27,133 nt of DNA, taken from JACTOJ01 sp032335695. Lineage in GTDB: Bacteria > Bacillota > Clostridia > Clostridiales > Clostridiaceae. The position numbers and the translations under genes are program-made. Every line of letters starts with the position of its first letter. Positions within the stretch are counted from its first letter, which is position 1. The stretch is taken from positions 1-27,133 of the forward strand of contig NZ_JACTOJ010000038.1 of assembly GCF_032335695.1 (NCBI RefSeq). Direction: 5' to 3'. The notes beneath the pieces were generated by a model that was not told the DNA's origin, searched no databases, and worked only from the letters and a program-made list of their open reading frames with translations. Shown here in pieces: positions 1 to 7,087 of this stretch.

Positions 1-4
1 CTTT

Positions 5-122
5 ATCTGGTGATTATGGAACAGCTGCTACACCCGTTCCCATTCCGAACACGATGGTTAAACGCTGTATCGCCGAGAGTACTGCCCGGGTGACTGGGTG
101 GAAGGGTAGGACGTTGCCAGGT
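5..122 (+). rRNA. rrf: 5S ribosomal RNA
   Basis: The stretch contains the conserved 5S core (ACACCCGTTCCCATTCCGAACAC at roughly 29-51, followed by GTTAA and CGCCGAGAGTACT). The terminal helix pairs CTGG near the 5' end (7-10) with CCAG (117-120). The length of about 118 nt is normal for a clostridial 5S. It is the last rRNA of an rrn operon whose 16S and 23S genes lie left of the window. The exact ends are inferred from the helix and could shift by a few bases. Confidence 0.93.
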
Positions 123-128
123 TGGTAT

Positions 129-203
129 TCCGCGATAGCTCAATGGTGGAGCATTCGGCTGTTAACCGAAGGGTTGGAGGTTCGAGCCCTCTTCGCGGAG
201 CCA
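129..203 (+). tRNA. tRNA-Asn (anticodon GTT)
   Basis: A full cloverleaf can be folded. The acceptor stem TCCGCGA (129-135) pairs with TCGCGGA (193-199), the anticodon stem TTCGG/CCGAA encloses CTGTTAA with anticodon GTT, and the T-loop is GGTTCGAGCC. The discriminator G200 is followed by an encoded CCA (201-203). It lies only 6 nt after the 5S gene and is presumably co-transcribed and processed from the rRNA operon transcript. Confidence 0.97.
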
Positions 204-227
204 TTTTAATTTTTTTGGAGAGTTAGA

Positions 228-256
228 ACATTTAGCATGAAGCTAAGTGTTTTTTT
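228..256 (+). terminator. Rho-independent terminator of the rRNA/tRNA operon
   Basis: A 9-bp stem (ACATTTAGC 228-236 with GCTAAGTGT 242-250, one G-T wobble) has a 5-nt loop and is followed directly by a run of T (251-256). It sits 25 nt after the tRNA CCA and would end the rrn transcript before the converging acetyltransferase gene. Confidence 0.8.
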
Positions 257-294
257 GTTTTTAAGAGAAAAAAAGCCAATAAAGTGCTGACGCG

Positions 295-1155
295 CTATAT
301 GTTATAGTAATTCATGGCAGATTTCTTTTCGAAACCACAGGAAGTATACAAATTAAGGGCTCGATCATTTTTAGTTTCTACATCTAATTCTATTTCGCTT
401 ATACTTTTTTCTTGTATTAGAGAAATAGTTTGCTTTAAAGCAGCTTTGCCATAACCTTTACCTCTATAATCTGGTAGTATACCAAAACCAAATATGAAAG
501 CGGATCCATGGTTAAATTCTACCTTTATCTTTCCTATTGTGGTTTCATTAAGTTCTATCATATAAGTTATTTGATTAAAAATATCAGATTCATCTCCACC
601 ACCAAAAAAAATTTCATTTTGCTTAGCTATCTCTCTATTATCTGATTTTTCAGCTTTTCTTAGGCTTACAGGACCTATTTCATTTAAAGAAATTTTTTCG
701 TTAAGCTTCATTCTATATTCTGAAAAATCATATTTTCCACCGATGGACTCTATGAAATTAATTCCAGATACTGATTTAAAATCTGAAAGCAATAGAATAT
801 TAGAAAAATTTCTATTAGTGCATTCATTTATTGCAAATTGAATCATTTTTTTAAATATGCCTTTTCTTCTCCAATCTGGATGAGTCATTCCGTTGATTTC
901 TGCTACATTATCGTTGAAACTTGAAATTCCAAGATAGGATATTAAATTTTCGTTTGAGTAATAAAAAAATTCATTAATCTTATTATAAGATTTATTTTGA
1001 TTTTTGTATAAATCTAATTTATATTCCAGCTCCAATTTCAAATTGATAGAGTCATTTAAGTAACATAAATTGCTAAGTTCAGCCAATTCATCATAGTCTT
1101 TTTCTGATATATATTCCTTTAAACAAATATGTTCATTCAATAATTTTTCAGACAT
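295..1155 (-). CDS. GNAT family N-acetyltransferase with two GNAT domains
   Basis: This 286-aa protein carries two Gcn5-related acetyltransferase folds. In the first, acetyl-CoA motif A reads THPDWRRKGIFKKMI (about residues 92-106). In the second it reads ILPDYRGKGYGKAALK (about 227-242), followed by the family's terminal ALNLYTSCGF strand-helix motif near residue 270. Such tandem proteins usually transfer an acetyl group from acetyl-CoA to a small amine or amino-acid-like substrate, and often only one domain is catalytic. The Q/RxxGxG/A signature is better preserved in the second domain (RGKGYG) than in the first (RRKGIF), so I expect the C-terminal half to be active. The substrate cannot be read from sequence. 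The start is supported by AAAGGAG six bases upstream and by a near-consensus promoter on the same strand. It is a single-gene unit converging on the rRNA operon. Confidence 0.88.
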   Translation of the reverse strand: MSEKLLNEHICLKEYISEKDYDELAELSNLCYLNDSINLKLELEYKLDLYKNQNKSYNKINEFFYYSNENLISYLGISSFNDNVAEINGMTHPDWRRKGIFKKMIQFAINECTNRNFSNILLLSDFKSVSGINFIESIGGKYDFSEYRMKLNEKISLNEIGPVSLRKAEKSDNREIAKQNEIFFGGGDESDIFNQITYMIELNETTIGKIKVEFNHGSAFIFGFGILPDYRGKGYGKAALKQTISLIQEKSISEIELDVETKNDRALNLYTSCGFEKKSAMNYYNI

Positions 1156-1209
1156 CCTAATCTCCTTTATTTTATAAAATTATGATATGTATTATTTTGG
1201 AACAGTGAA

Positions 1210-1238
1210 ATTATATGCTTAAAATTATTTATTGTCAA
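1210..1238 (-). promoter_or_regulatory. Consensus sigma-A promoter for the acetyltransferase gene
   Basis: Read on the minus strand, TTGACA (1233-1238) and TATAAT (1210-1215) are separated by exactly 17 bp. Both hexamers match consensus fully. The predicted start is near 1203, giving a leader of about 45 nt ahead of the ATG at 1155. No operator is obvious around it, suggesting steady expression. Confidence 0.85.
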
Positions 1239-1388
1239 TTGGAATATCATTATAGCCCGTACATCTTAAGGTAAATAGCCCAAATAAATATACTTAAGAC
1301 TATTTAAAGTAGGTTCATAGAGATTTTTCATCACCAAAACTATATAGTTTAAAAATTCACATAATTATAAAAAATATTAAAATATGTA

Positions 1389-1417
1389 TTGTAAATTTAT
1401 TGTCAATATGATATTAT
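1389..1417 (+). promoter_or_regulatory. Promoter of the sugar ABC transporter operon
   Basis: TTGTAA (1389-1394) and TATTAT (1412-1417) are 17 bp apart, giving a predicted transcription start near 1424. The operator cluster begins within about 10 bases downstream, a position suited to repression by blocking RNA polymerase. The rest of the 345-base gap between 1155 and 1501 holds the opposing acetyltransferase promoter and otherwise only AT-rich sequence. Confidence 0.65.
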
Positions 1418-1431
1418 CAAATTGTGGTTGC

Positions 1432-1468
1432 TGTAAACGGTACCGATAACGTTACCGATAACGGTACC
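1432..1468 (+). promoter_or_regulatory. LacI-family operator cluster with an overlapping cre-like site
   Basis: The decamer ACCGATAACG occurs twice, at 1442-1451 and 1454-1463, with a 12-bp period. The perfect palindrome TAACGTTA (1447-1454) lies at the junction, and GGTACC bounds the block on both sides (1439-1444 and 1463-1468). The central CG in an AT-flanked palindrome is typical of LacI/GalR operators. The left end, TGTAAACGGTACCG from 1432, also matches most of the CcpA catabolite-response element. I infer binding by the LacI-type regulator encoded at 4777 and possibly CcpA as well. Confidence 0.7.
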
Positions 1469-1500
1469 AACAAAGATTATTAGCAAGGAGAGGGGTTTAC

Positions 1501-2859
1501 ATGAAAAAAAGATTACTTAGCGCAGTTTTATCTGTAGCTATTGGTTCAACTCTATTAGTTGGTTGCACAAGCAGCAGCGGGGGCAGTGGCAAGACTTCTT
1601 CAGCCAAGGAAATTTATTTTTTAAACTTTAAACCTGAAATTGCAGACACATATAAGGCTATAGCAGCAGATTATGAGAAAGAAACTGGAGTTAAGGTTAA
1701 AGTTGTTACTGCTGCCAGCGGAACTTATGAAGCAACTTTAAAGTCAGAGGTGGCAAAGTCAGATGCACCTACAATTTTTCAAATTAATGGTCCTGTTGGG
1801 TATCAGAATTGGAAAGATTATTGTACAGATTTAAGTAAGACAAAACTTTATAGCTACTTAACCGATAAGTCATTGGCAGTAAAGAGTGGCAGCGGGGTTT
1901 ATGGAATTCCATATGTTGTTGAAGGATATGGAATTATATATAACGATGCAATCATGAAAAAGTATTTTGCTTTAAGTGATAAAGCAGTATCCATAAGCTC
2001 TACAAGTGAAATAAACAATTTTGATTTATTAAGCAAAGTTGTCAAAGATATGACAGCACATAAGGATAAATTAGGAATTAAGGGGGTATTTGCCTCCACA
2101 TCCTTAAAAGCAGGAGAACAATGGAGATGGCAGACACATTTAGCTAATATGCCATTCTACTATGAATTCAAAGATAATACTAAATACGATAATACAGTTT
2201 TGGCAGGTTTAGCTACTAACGATATTAAATTCTCATATGCAAACAACTTTAAAAATATCTTCGATTTATATATAAATAATTCAGTTTCAGACAAGAAGCT
2301 TTTAGGAGGCAAATCTGTAACTGATTCTATGGCAGAGTTTGCTCTTGGTCAAGCTGCTATGGTTCAAAACGGAAACTGGGCTTGGTCACAAATAAGTCAG
2401 GTTTCAGGAAACACCGTAAATAAAGATGATGTTAAATTCTTACCAATATATACAGGTGTTAATGGGGAAGAAAAACAAGGTCTATGCATTGGAACAGAAA
2501 ACTATTTTGCTATAAACAGTAAAGTATCTAAAGAAAAGCAAGATGCATCCATAGCTTTCTTAGAGTGGTTATTCTCCAGCACCAAAGGAAAAGATTATGT
2601 AGTGAATAAATTAGGATTCATTGCTCCATTTAACACTTTTACTGATTCAGAAAAACCTTCAGATCCTCTTGCAAGTCAAGTTGTTGATTGGATGAACAAG
2701 GGTGTTAATACAGTTCCATGGGCTTTTGAAGCATTCCCAAGTGAACAGTTTAAAAACGATTTTGGTGATGCACTTCTTCAATATGCGCAAGGAAATAAGA
2801 CCTGGGATCAGGTTGTAAGCACTGTGAAAGAATCCTGGTCTTCTGAAAAATCAAAGTAA
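1501..2859 (+). CDS. Carbohydrate ABC transporter substrate-binding lipoprotein
   Basis: This 452-aa protein begins with a lipoprotein signal peptide: KKR, a hydrophobic core, then lipobox LVGC with the lipidated cysteine at residue 22. A Ser/Gly-rich linker follows. The body is a family-1 (MalE-like) extracellular binding protein. Typical features are the EIYFLNFKPE opening strand, the ADYEKETGVKVKV segment, the GIPYVVEGYGIIYN hinge region, and MAEFALGQAAMVQNGNWAW, the aromatic sugar-contact stretch. It should capture an oligosaccharide outside the membrane and deliver it to the two downstream permeases. It resembles maltodextrin and raffinose-type binders, but the sugar cannot be fixed from sequence. 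AGGAGAGGGG precedes the ATG. No ATPase gene is present, so a shared MsmK/MalK-type ATPase elsewhere must energise the system. Confidence 0.92.
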   Translation: MKKRLLSAVLSVAIGSTLLVGCTSSSGGSGKTSSAKEIYFLNFKPEIADTYKAIAADYEKETGVKVKVVTAASGTYEATLKSEVAKSDAPTIFQINGPVGYQNWKDYCTDLSKTKLYSYLTDKSLAVKSGSGVYGIPYVVEGYGIIYNDAIMKKYFALSDKAVSISSTSEINNFDLLSKVVKDMTAHKDKLGIKGVFASTSLKAGEQWRWQTHLANMPFYYEFKDNTKYDNTVLAGLATNDIKFSYANNFKNIFDLYINNSVSDKKLLGGKSVTDSMAEFALGQAAMVQNGNWAWSQISQVSGNTVNKDDVKFLPIYTGVNGEEKQGLCIGTENYFAINSKVSKEKQDASIAFLEWLFSSTKGKDYVVNKLGFIAPFNTFTDSEKPSDPLASQVVDWMNKGVNTVPWAFEAFPSEQFKNDFGDALLQYAQGNKTWDQVVSTVKESWSSEKSK

Positions 2860-2896
2860 TTAAATCTATATTATAAAAATATATTAGATATGAAGT

Positions 2897-2947
2897 ATGG
2901 TGAATTTGCATAAAATGTATTTCAGCACATATGCGCAAATTCACCAT
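2897..2947 (+). other. Intercistronic hairpin between binding protein and permease genes
   Basis: ATGGTGAATTTGC (2897-2909) is the exact reverse complement of 2935-2947. The stem can be extended by pairing GCATA (2908-2912) with TATGC (2930-2934) around a 2-nt bulge. Only TTTT follows, and the permease RBS begins about 20 nt later. This placement, after the binding protein of a sugar importer, fits either partial termination or a 3'-end stabiliser giving more binding protein than permease. It is not a strong terminator. Confidence 0.75.
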
Positions 2948-2975
2948 TTTAAAATCATTAATAGGAGGAGATAAT

Positions 2976-3818
2976 ATGGAAAAAAGATTGAAAAAGTATT
3001 TTCTCGTTTTTACTCTCCCTACATTGTTAGCATTTACTATAGCTTTTTTGATACCTTTCATATTAGGCATATATCTATCGTTTACTAAGTTTACAACAGT
3101 GCTTGATGCAAAATGGGTGGGACTTGATAATTATGCTAAAGCATTTAAAAACAAGGATTTTTTAAATGCACTTTGGTTTACCGTTAGATTTACAGTAATA
3201 TCAGTAATAACGATCAATGTATTTGCTTTTTTTATAGCTTTATTGCTAACACGTGGGAAGAAAGGCACTAATGTATTTAGAACAATATTTTTTATGCCGA
3301 ATCTAATAGGAGGCATAGTGCTTGGATATATATGGCAGCTAATAATTAATGGAGTACTTTATAAATTTGGGGTAACTTTGACTTTTAACGCCAAGTACGG
3401 CTTTTGGGGATTAGTAATATTGATGAACTGGCAGCTTATAGGATATATGATGATTATCTATGTTGCTGGAATTCAAAATGTACCTTCAGATTTATATGAA
3501 GCAGCTCAAATAGATGGAGCAAGCCCATTTAAAATACTAAGAAGTGTTACTATTCCATTGGTAATGCCATCAATTACAATATGCTTATTTTTAACTTTAT
3601 CTAATTCATTTAAGTTATTTGATCAAAACCTTGCTTTAACAGCTGGAGCACCATCTAAACAGACATCTATGTTGGCGTTAGATATATATAATACTTTTTA
3701 TGGAAAGGTTGGCTGGGAAGGCGTTGGACAGGCAAAGGCTGTAATATTCTTTGTTTTAGTTGCAGTAATAGCAGGTATACAGCTTGCACTAACTAGAAGT
3801 AGGGAGGTAGAGAACTGA
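2976..3818 (+). CDS. Sugar ABC transporter permease (MalF-type)
   Basis: This 280-aa integral membrane protein has about six hydrophobic helices, the first starting near residue 10 after a basic KRLKKY stretch. The permease EAA loop is clear at about residues 174-193 (YEAAQIDGASPFKILRSVTI); this is the contact site for the ATPase. The start at 2976 is chosen because AGGAGGAG lies six bases upstream. An in-frame upstream ATG at 2931 falls inside the intercistronic hairpin and has no RBS. The gene ends in TGATG, overlapping the next start by one base, so the two permeases are translationally coupled. Together with the next gene it should form the membrane channel of the importer. Confidence 0.92.
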   Translation: MEKRLKKYFLVFTLPTLLAFTIAFLIPFILGIYLSFTKFTTVLDAKWVGLDNYAKAFKNKDFLNALWFTVRFTVISVITINVFAFFIALLLTRGKKGTNVFRTIFFMPNLIGGIVLGYIWQLIINGVLYKFGVTLTFNAKYGFWGLVILMNWQLIGYMMIIYVAGIQNVPSDLYEAAQIDGASPFKILRSVTIPLVMPSITICLFLTLSNSFKLFDQNLALTAGAPSKQTSMLALDIYNTFYGKVGWEGVGQAKAVIFFVLVAVIAGIQLALTRSREVEN

Positions 3819-4651
3819 TGAAAGCTGAAAAATTAAAAGATACCACAATCTTTATTTTTATGACTATATTATCCATTGCATTTTTAGCACCAATTTTTAT
3901 TGTTATTATGAATTCCTTTAAGGGAAAGTTCTATATCAGTGACGCACCTTTCGTTTTTCCAACTGGAAATAAGTTCGTAGGTTTTAGCAACTATACAAAT
4001 GGAATAAACTCTACAGGCTTTCTACAAGCTTTTGGATGGTCTTTATTCATTACGGTATGCTCAGTAGTTGTAATTGTATTATTTACCTCTATGACTGCTT
4101 GGTATATAACAAGAGTTAAAAGCAAAACCACAAGTGCATTATATTATGTATTTACATTCTCTATGATAGTACCGTTTCAAATGGTTATGTTTACTATGAC
4201 TAAAGTAGCTAATATGCTGCATATAGACAATCCTTTTGGTATTATTTTAATATATTTAGGCTTTGGCGCTGGATTATCAGTTTTTATGTTTTCAGGGTTT
4301 GTAAAATCAATTCCGTTAGAAATTGAAGAAGCTGCAGTAATAGATGGCTGCAATCCGATACAAACTTATTTTAGTGTTGTATTTCCAATATTAAAACCTA
4401 TAGCCATTACTGTCTCTATACTCAATGCTATGTGGATATGGAATGATTATTTGTTACCTTATTTGATTATAGGTACTGATTACAAAACCATACCTATAGC
4501 AGTTCAATATTTAAAAGGCGGATATGGTTCCGTGGATATGGGCGCAATGATGGCCGTTCTAGTTCTAGCCATTATTCCAATAGTAATTTTCTACTTTATT
4601 TGTCAGAGGTATATTATAGAGGGGGTTGTAGCAGGAGCTGTAAAAGGATAA
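3818..4651 (+). CDS. Sugar ABC transporter permease (MalG-type)
   Basis: This 277-aa protein has about six transmembrane segments and an EAA loop at about residues 168-190 (EEAAVIDGCNPIQTYFSVVF). It belongs to the MalG/CUT1 permease group and pairs with the preceding permease. Its ATG overlaps the previous stop (TGATG), and AGGGAGGT just upstream provides the RBS. The gene ends without a recognisable strong terminator. The following LacI-type gene has its own promoter but could also receive read-through. Confidence 0.92.
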   Translation: MKAEKLKDTTIFIFMTILSIAFLAPIFIVIMNSFKGKFYISDAPFVFPTGNKFVGFSNYTNGINSTGFLQAFGWSLFITVCSVVVIVLFTSMTAWYITRVKSKTTSALYYVFTFSMIVPFQMVMFTMTKVANMLHIDNPFGIILIYLGFGAGLSVFMFSGFVKSIPLEIEEAAVIDGCNPIQTYFSVVFPILKPIAITVSILNAMWIWNDYLLPYLIIGTDYKTIPIAVQYLKGGYGSVDMGAMMAVLVLAIIPIVIFYFICQRYIIEGVVAGAVKG

Positions 4652-4676
4652 AGTTTAGCTTTTGAATACGCGTTTA

Positions 4677-4705
4677 TTGCATTTAATGGATTTAGTTAGT
4701 ATAAT
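4677..4705 (+). promoter_or_regulatory. Promoter of the LacI-family regulator gene
   Basis: TTGCAT (4677-4682) and TATAAT (4700-4705) are 17 bp apart, with a predicted start near 4712. The palindrome ACGCGT (4668-4673), in the context AATACGCGTTTA, lies directly upstream of the -35. It has the CpG-centred form of a LacI-type half-site pair, so self-regulation is possible but unproven. Confidence 0.6.
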
Positions 4706-4776
4706 TATATATATCAAAATCTAGATTTAACATAGCAGTATATGCATTTGATAATAAATGAAAAGGATAAATGATT

Positions 4777-5805
4777 ATGGAGACAATCACAATTAAAGAT
4801 ATTGCAAAATTATGTGGTGTAGCTGTAAGTACGGTATCTAGGGCTATAAATAATCATCCTGACATTAATGAAGAAACTAAAGCCATGATAATGAAGGTTA
4901 TTAAGGAAAACAACTATATTCCTAATAACAGCGCAAGAAATTTAAAAAGATTAGATTCTAATACTATTGCTGTTCTTATTAAGGGTATTACAAATCCACT
5001 TTTCAGCAATATAATTAAAACTTTTGAATTGGAAATAAAGAAGAAAAAGTATTCATTTATTTTACACCGTGTAGAGGATAGGGAAGATGAAGTAGATGTA
5101 GCTATCCAGCTTGAGAAAGAAAAAAGATTAAAAGGAATTGTATTTTTAGGTGGACATTTCTTTCACTCTGATGAGAAGCTGGCACAGTTGAATGTTCCTT
5201 TTGTGTTAAGTACCATTGGAAGCACTCAGAAAATAGATAAGAATATTTGCTCATCTGTTTCCGTAGATGACTTTAAAGAAAGCTATAAATTGGTAGATTA
5301 TTTGTGCAGCTTAGGACATAAAAAAATTGCAATCATTACTGCATCAATGGATGATGAGAGCATCGGAAACCTCAGATTAAATGGTTATATGAAAGCTTTG
5401 AAAGATAATAATATTGAGATAGATGAAAAGCTTATAAGATACATGAAGGATGGAATTGAAACCTATTCTATGGAAAATGGCTATATGGTTACTCAGGAGC
5501 TATTAGAGTCGCAGCAAGAATTTACCGCTATATATGCTATATCGGATACATTAGCAATAGGAGCCTGCAAAGCTATATTTGATGCAGGTAAAAAAATACC
5601 TGAAGATTATTCTGTTGCTGGCTTTGATGGATTGGATATAGCTAAGTACTATAATCCTTCAATAACAACTATTAGGCAGCCTGTAGAGAAAATGGCTCAA
5701 TCAACAATCAAAATATTATTTGATATGATACGTAAAAAGACTCCAGCTCAGCATGTTTTATTTCAAGGTGAGCTAGTACCAGGAAAATCAACAAAAAGTA
5801 TATAA
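4777..5805 (+). CDS. LacI/GalR family transcriptional regulator
   Basis: This 342-aa protein has the classic N-terminal helix-turn-helix and hinge (TIKDIAKLCGVAVSTVSRAI at about residues 4-23, then the YIPNNSARNLKR hinge helix near 50). A periplasmic-binding-protein-like effector domain follows, with typical LGHKKIAIIT, TAIYAISDTLAIGA, SVAGFDGLDIAKYYNPSITTIRQP segments. It is expected to bind CpG-centred palindromes and be released by a sugar. The operator cluster at 1432-1468 is the obvious target, making this the likely local repressor of the importer. Two ATGs are possible, 4771 and 4777. AAAGGA is only 3 bases before the first and 9 before the second, so I prefer the second. It converges on rubrerythrin with a shared terminator. 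Confidence 0.92.
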   Translation: METITIKDIAKLCGVAVSTVSRAINNHPDINEETKAMIMKVIKENNYIPNNSARNLKRLDSNTIAVLIKGITNPLFSNIIKTFELEIKKKKYSFILHRVEDREDEVDVAIQLEKEKRLKGIVFLGGHFFHSDEKLAQLNVPFVLSTIGSTQKIDKNICSSVSVDDFKESYKLVDYLCSLGHKKIAIITASMDDESIGNLRLNGYMKALKDNNIEIDEKLIRYMKDGIETYSMENGYMVTQELLESQQEFTAIYAISDTLAIGACKAIFDAGKKIPEDYSVAGFDGLDIAKYYNPSITTIRQPVEKMAQSTIKILFDMIRKKTPAQHVLFQGELVPGKSTKSI

Positions 5806-5809
5806 ATTA

Positions 5810-5841
5810 AAGCCCCCAATGAGCTATCTCATAGGAGGCTT
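5810..5841. terminator. Bidirectional terminator between the LacI-type gene and rubrerythrin
   Basis: A long imperfect hairpin has AAGCC (5810-5814) pairing with GGCTT (5837-5841), an inner CC/GG pair, and ATGAG (5819-5823) with CTCAT (5828-5832) around loop CTAT. T-rich sequence follows on the plus strand (TCTTTATTA) and on the minus strand (TTTAATTTAT). It starts 4 nt after the regulator's stop and ends 5 nt before the rubrerythrin stop. Confidence 0.8.
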
Positions 5842-5846
5842 CTTTA

Positions 5847-6434
5847 TTAGTAATTTTCTGAAAGTAATTCAAAATAAGCTTGAGGATGCAAGCAAGCAGG
5901 ACAAGTTTTAGGAGCTTCTGTTCCTTCATATATGTATCCGCAATTTAGGCATTTCCAAAAAGTTGAGGCTTGTTTTTTAAATACCTCTTCCTTTTCTAGA
6001 TTTTCTAGCAATTTGTTATATCTTTTTTCATGAGCAGTTTCAACTTTAGAAATTAATTTAAAAGCAGCAGCTACAGCAGGAAAGCCTTCTTCTTCAGCAG
6101 TTGCAGCAAACGAAGGATAAAGTGTAGTCCACTCTTCATTTTCACCTTCAGCGGCAGCTTTAAGGTTAAATTTAGTATCTCCTAATGCGGCAGGATAAGC
6201 TGCACCGTTAATTTCTACTGCTTCCCCATTTAAATCTTCAACTAAAAATTTTAAAAATCTTTTAGCATGAGCGCCTTCATTTTCTGATGTCTCTAAAAAT
6301 ATGTTGGCTATTTGTACATAACCTTCCTTTTTAGCTACTGAAGCGTAGTAAGAGTATCTGTTTTTTGCTTGAGATTCACCTGCAAAAGCTTTCATCAAAT
6401 TTTCAGCCGTTTTTGTGCCTTTTAGTGATTTCAT
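5847..6434 (-). CDS. rbr: Rubrerythrin
   Basis: This 195-aa protein has the standard rubrerythrin layout. The N-terminal four-helix di-iron domain is followed by a C-terminal rubredoxin-like Fe(SCys)4 domain. Candidate iron ligands are E20, E53 and H56 (an ExxH motif in SENEGAH), E98 and E101, and E132 and H135 (second ExxH). The rubredoxin cysteines are C162, C165, C178 and C181. Rubrerythrins reduce hydrogen peroxide in the cytoplasm of anaerobes, fed by NAD(P)H through a reductase and rubredoxin. AGGAGGAG stands before the ATG. It is a single-gene unit with its own promoter. Oxidative-stress control (for example PerR) would be usual, but I see no convincing PerR box. Confidence 0.96.
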   Translation of the reverse strand: MKSLKGTKTAENLMKAFAGESQAKNRYSYYASVAKKEGYVQIANIFLETSENEGAHAKRFLKFLVEDLNGEAVEINGAAYPAALGDTKFNLKAAAEGENEEWTTLYPSFAATAEEEGFPAVAAAFKLISKVETAHEKRYNKLLENLEKEEVFKKQASTFWKCLNCGYIYEGTEAPKTCPACLHPQAYFELLSENY

Positions 6435-6476
6435 ATTATCTCCTCCTACAATAAATATTTTTTAGGACATACTTAA

Positions 6477-6505
6477 ATTATAGCATTTTGCATAAATAGT
6501 TACAA
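6477..6505 (-). promoter_or_regulatory. Rubrerythrin promoter
   Basis: On the minus strand TTGTAA (6500-6505) and TATAAT (6477-6482) are separated by 17 bp. The -10 is preceded by TGC, giving an extended -10 as well. The predicted start is near 6470, about 35 nt before the rubrerythrin ATG. Confidence 0.75.
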
Positions 6506-6521
6506 ATATTTGGTGTAATAA

Positions 6522-6551
6522 TTGACAGAAATTTATCATAATAAATATTAT
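6522..6551 (+). promoter_or_regulatory. Promoter for the 78-aa protein gene
   Basis: TTGACA (6522-6527) and TATTAT (6546-6551) have an 18-bp spacer. The predicted start is near 6558, leaving an untranslated leader of about 110 nt before the ATG at 6670. I see no convincing riboswitch fold in that leader. Confidence 0.65.
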
Positions 6552-6669
6552 TAGAGAATTAATTTGTACAAGGAATTTTAAGGACGAATATTTACATAAG
6601 AAAGATAATCTAGTACATACTAAGGAATATGTAAAAATGGTGACGGAAATGGAGTAATGGAGGGGTAAT

Positions 6670-6906
6670 ATGTCAAAATATAAGCTGCAAGTGACAGGGA
6701 ATATTCAATTGGGGGATTATAGCGATATAAACGATTATATAGATATAGTTGATGCCAAGGATGAATTTTTACTAAGCTTTGATGGTGTGGATAATGAAAA
6801 TGTACAGCTAATATGCAAAATATTAAAAAACAAAAATTTTTTAATAAGATCAGAAATCACGGATAAAGAAGGAAAAATATATATTCAGGCAGAGAAAAGG
6901 TCATAA
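6670..6906 (+). CDS. Hypothetical 78-aa cytoplasmic protein
   Basis: I do not recognise this protein. It is acidic, has no signal peptide or membrane segment, and contains no metal-binding cysteine pattern. The order of strand-like and helix-like stretches (YKLQVTGNIQL, EFLLSFDGV, NVQLICKIL, FLIRSEIT, GKIYIQAEK) suggests a small alpha/beta fold. The gene is probably real: GGAGGGG lies 5 bases before the ATG, there is a good promoter upstream, and a perfect hairpin lies 18 bases after the stop. It is a single-gene unit between rubrerythrin (divergent) and the glucokinase. Confidence 0.7.
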   Translation: MSKYKLQVTGNIQLGDYSDINDYIDIVDAKDEFLLSFDGVDNENVQLICKILKNKNFLIRSEITDKEGKIYIQAEKRS

Positions 6907-6923
6907 ATAATTTTGCATTGTGA

Positions 6924-6960
6924 AAAATTATGCTATAATACTGATGTATAGCATAATTTT
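6924..6960 (+). promoter_or_regulatory. Perfect 14-bp inverted repeat containing an extended -10 promoter
   Basis: AAAATTATGCTATA (6924-6937) is the exact reverse complement of 6947-6960, with a 9-nt loop and TTTT within the right arm. It can act as a terminator for the 78-aa gene. It also contains TGCTATAAT (6931-6939), an extended -10 element likely to start the glucokinase transcript near 6946. The same dyad could also be an operator. The leader that follows, to the ATG at 7088, contains two small hairpins: GGTTT-GCT-AAACC at 6976-6988 and TGCTTA-TTG-TAAGCA at 7019-7033. Confidence 0.6.
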
Positions 6961-7087
6961 ATTATGTAATGTAATGGTTTGCTAAACCGTTTAAATTAAT
7001 CATATGCTTTGTTTGAAATGCTTATTGTAAGCAGCTTAATAACATAGCTTGGTATATAAATGAAGATAACTTGGAGGTTAAGTGGGA

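Noticed and set aside
1261..1310. CTTAAG-containing repeats (TCTTAAG and CTTAAGA) as a regulatory hairpin
   Set aside because: Short, self-palindromic motifs in AT-rich sequence with no consistent placement relative to either promoter.
2750..3070. 106-aa minus-strand frame across the binding protein/permease junction
   Set aside because: Overlaps two clear genes and the hairpin, has no RBS, and has no recognisable features; a shadow frame.
4652..4676. Terminator between the second permease and the LacI-type gene
   Set aside because: No stem followed by a T-run could be found; only the ACGCGT palindrome near the promoter.
6562..6657. Open frame just upstream of the 78-aa gene ending at TAA 6655-6657, with protein-like charge
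   Set aside because: It has no ATG or supported alternative start in its first two-thirds, and the only ATG near its end leaves six codons without a well-spaced RBS.
7082..7087. GTG start for glucokinase
   Set aside because: Possible (4 bases after GGAGG), but the ATG at 7088 starts directly before the conserved fold; kept as an alternative only.
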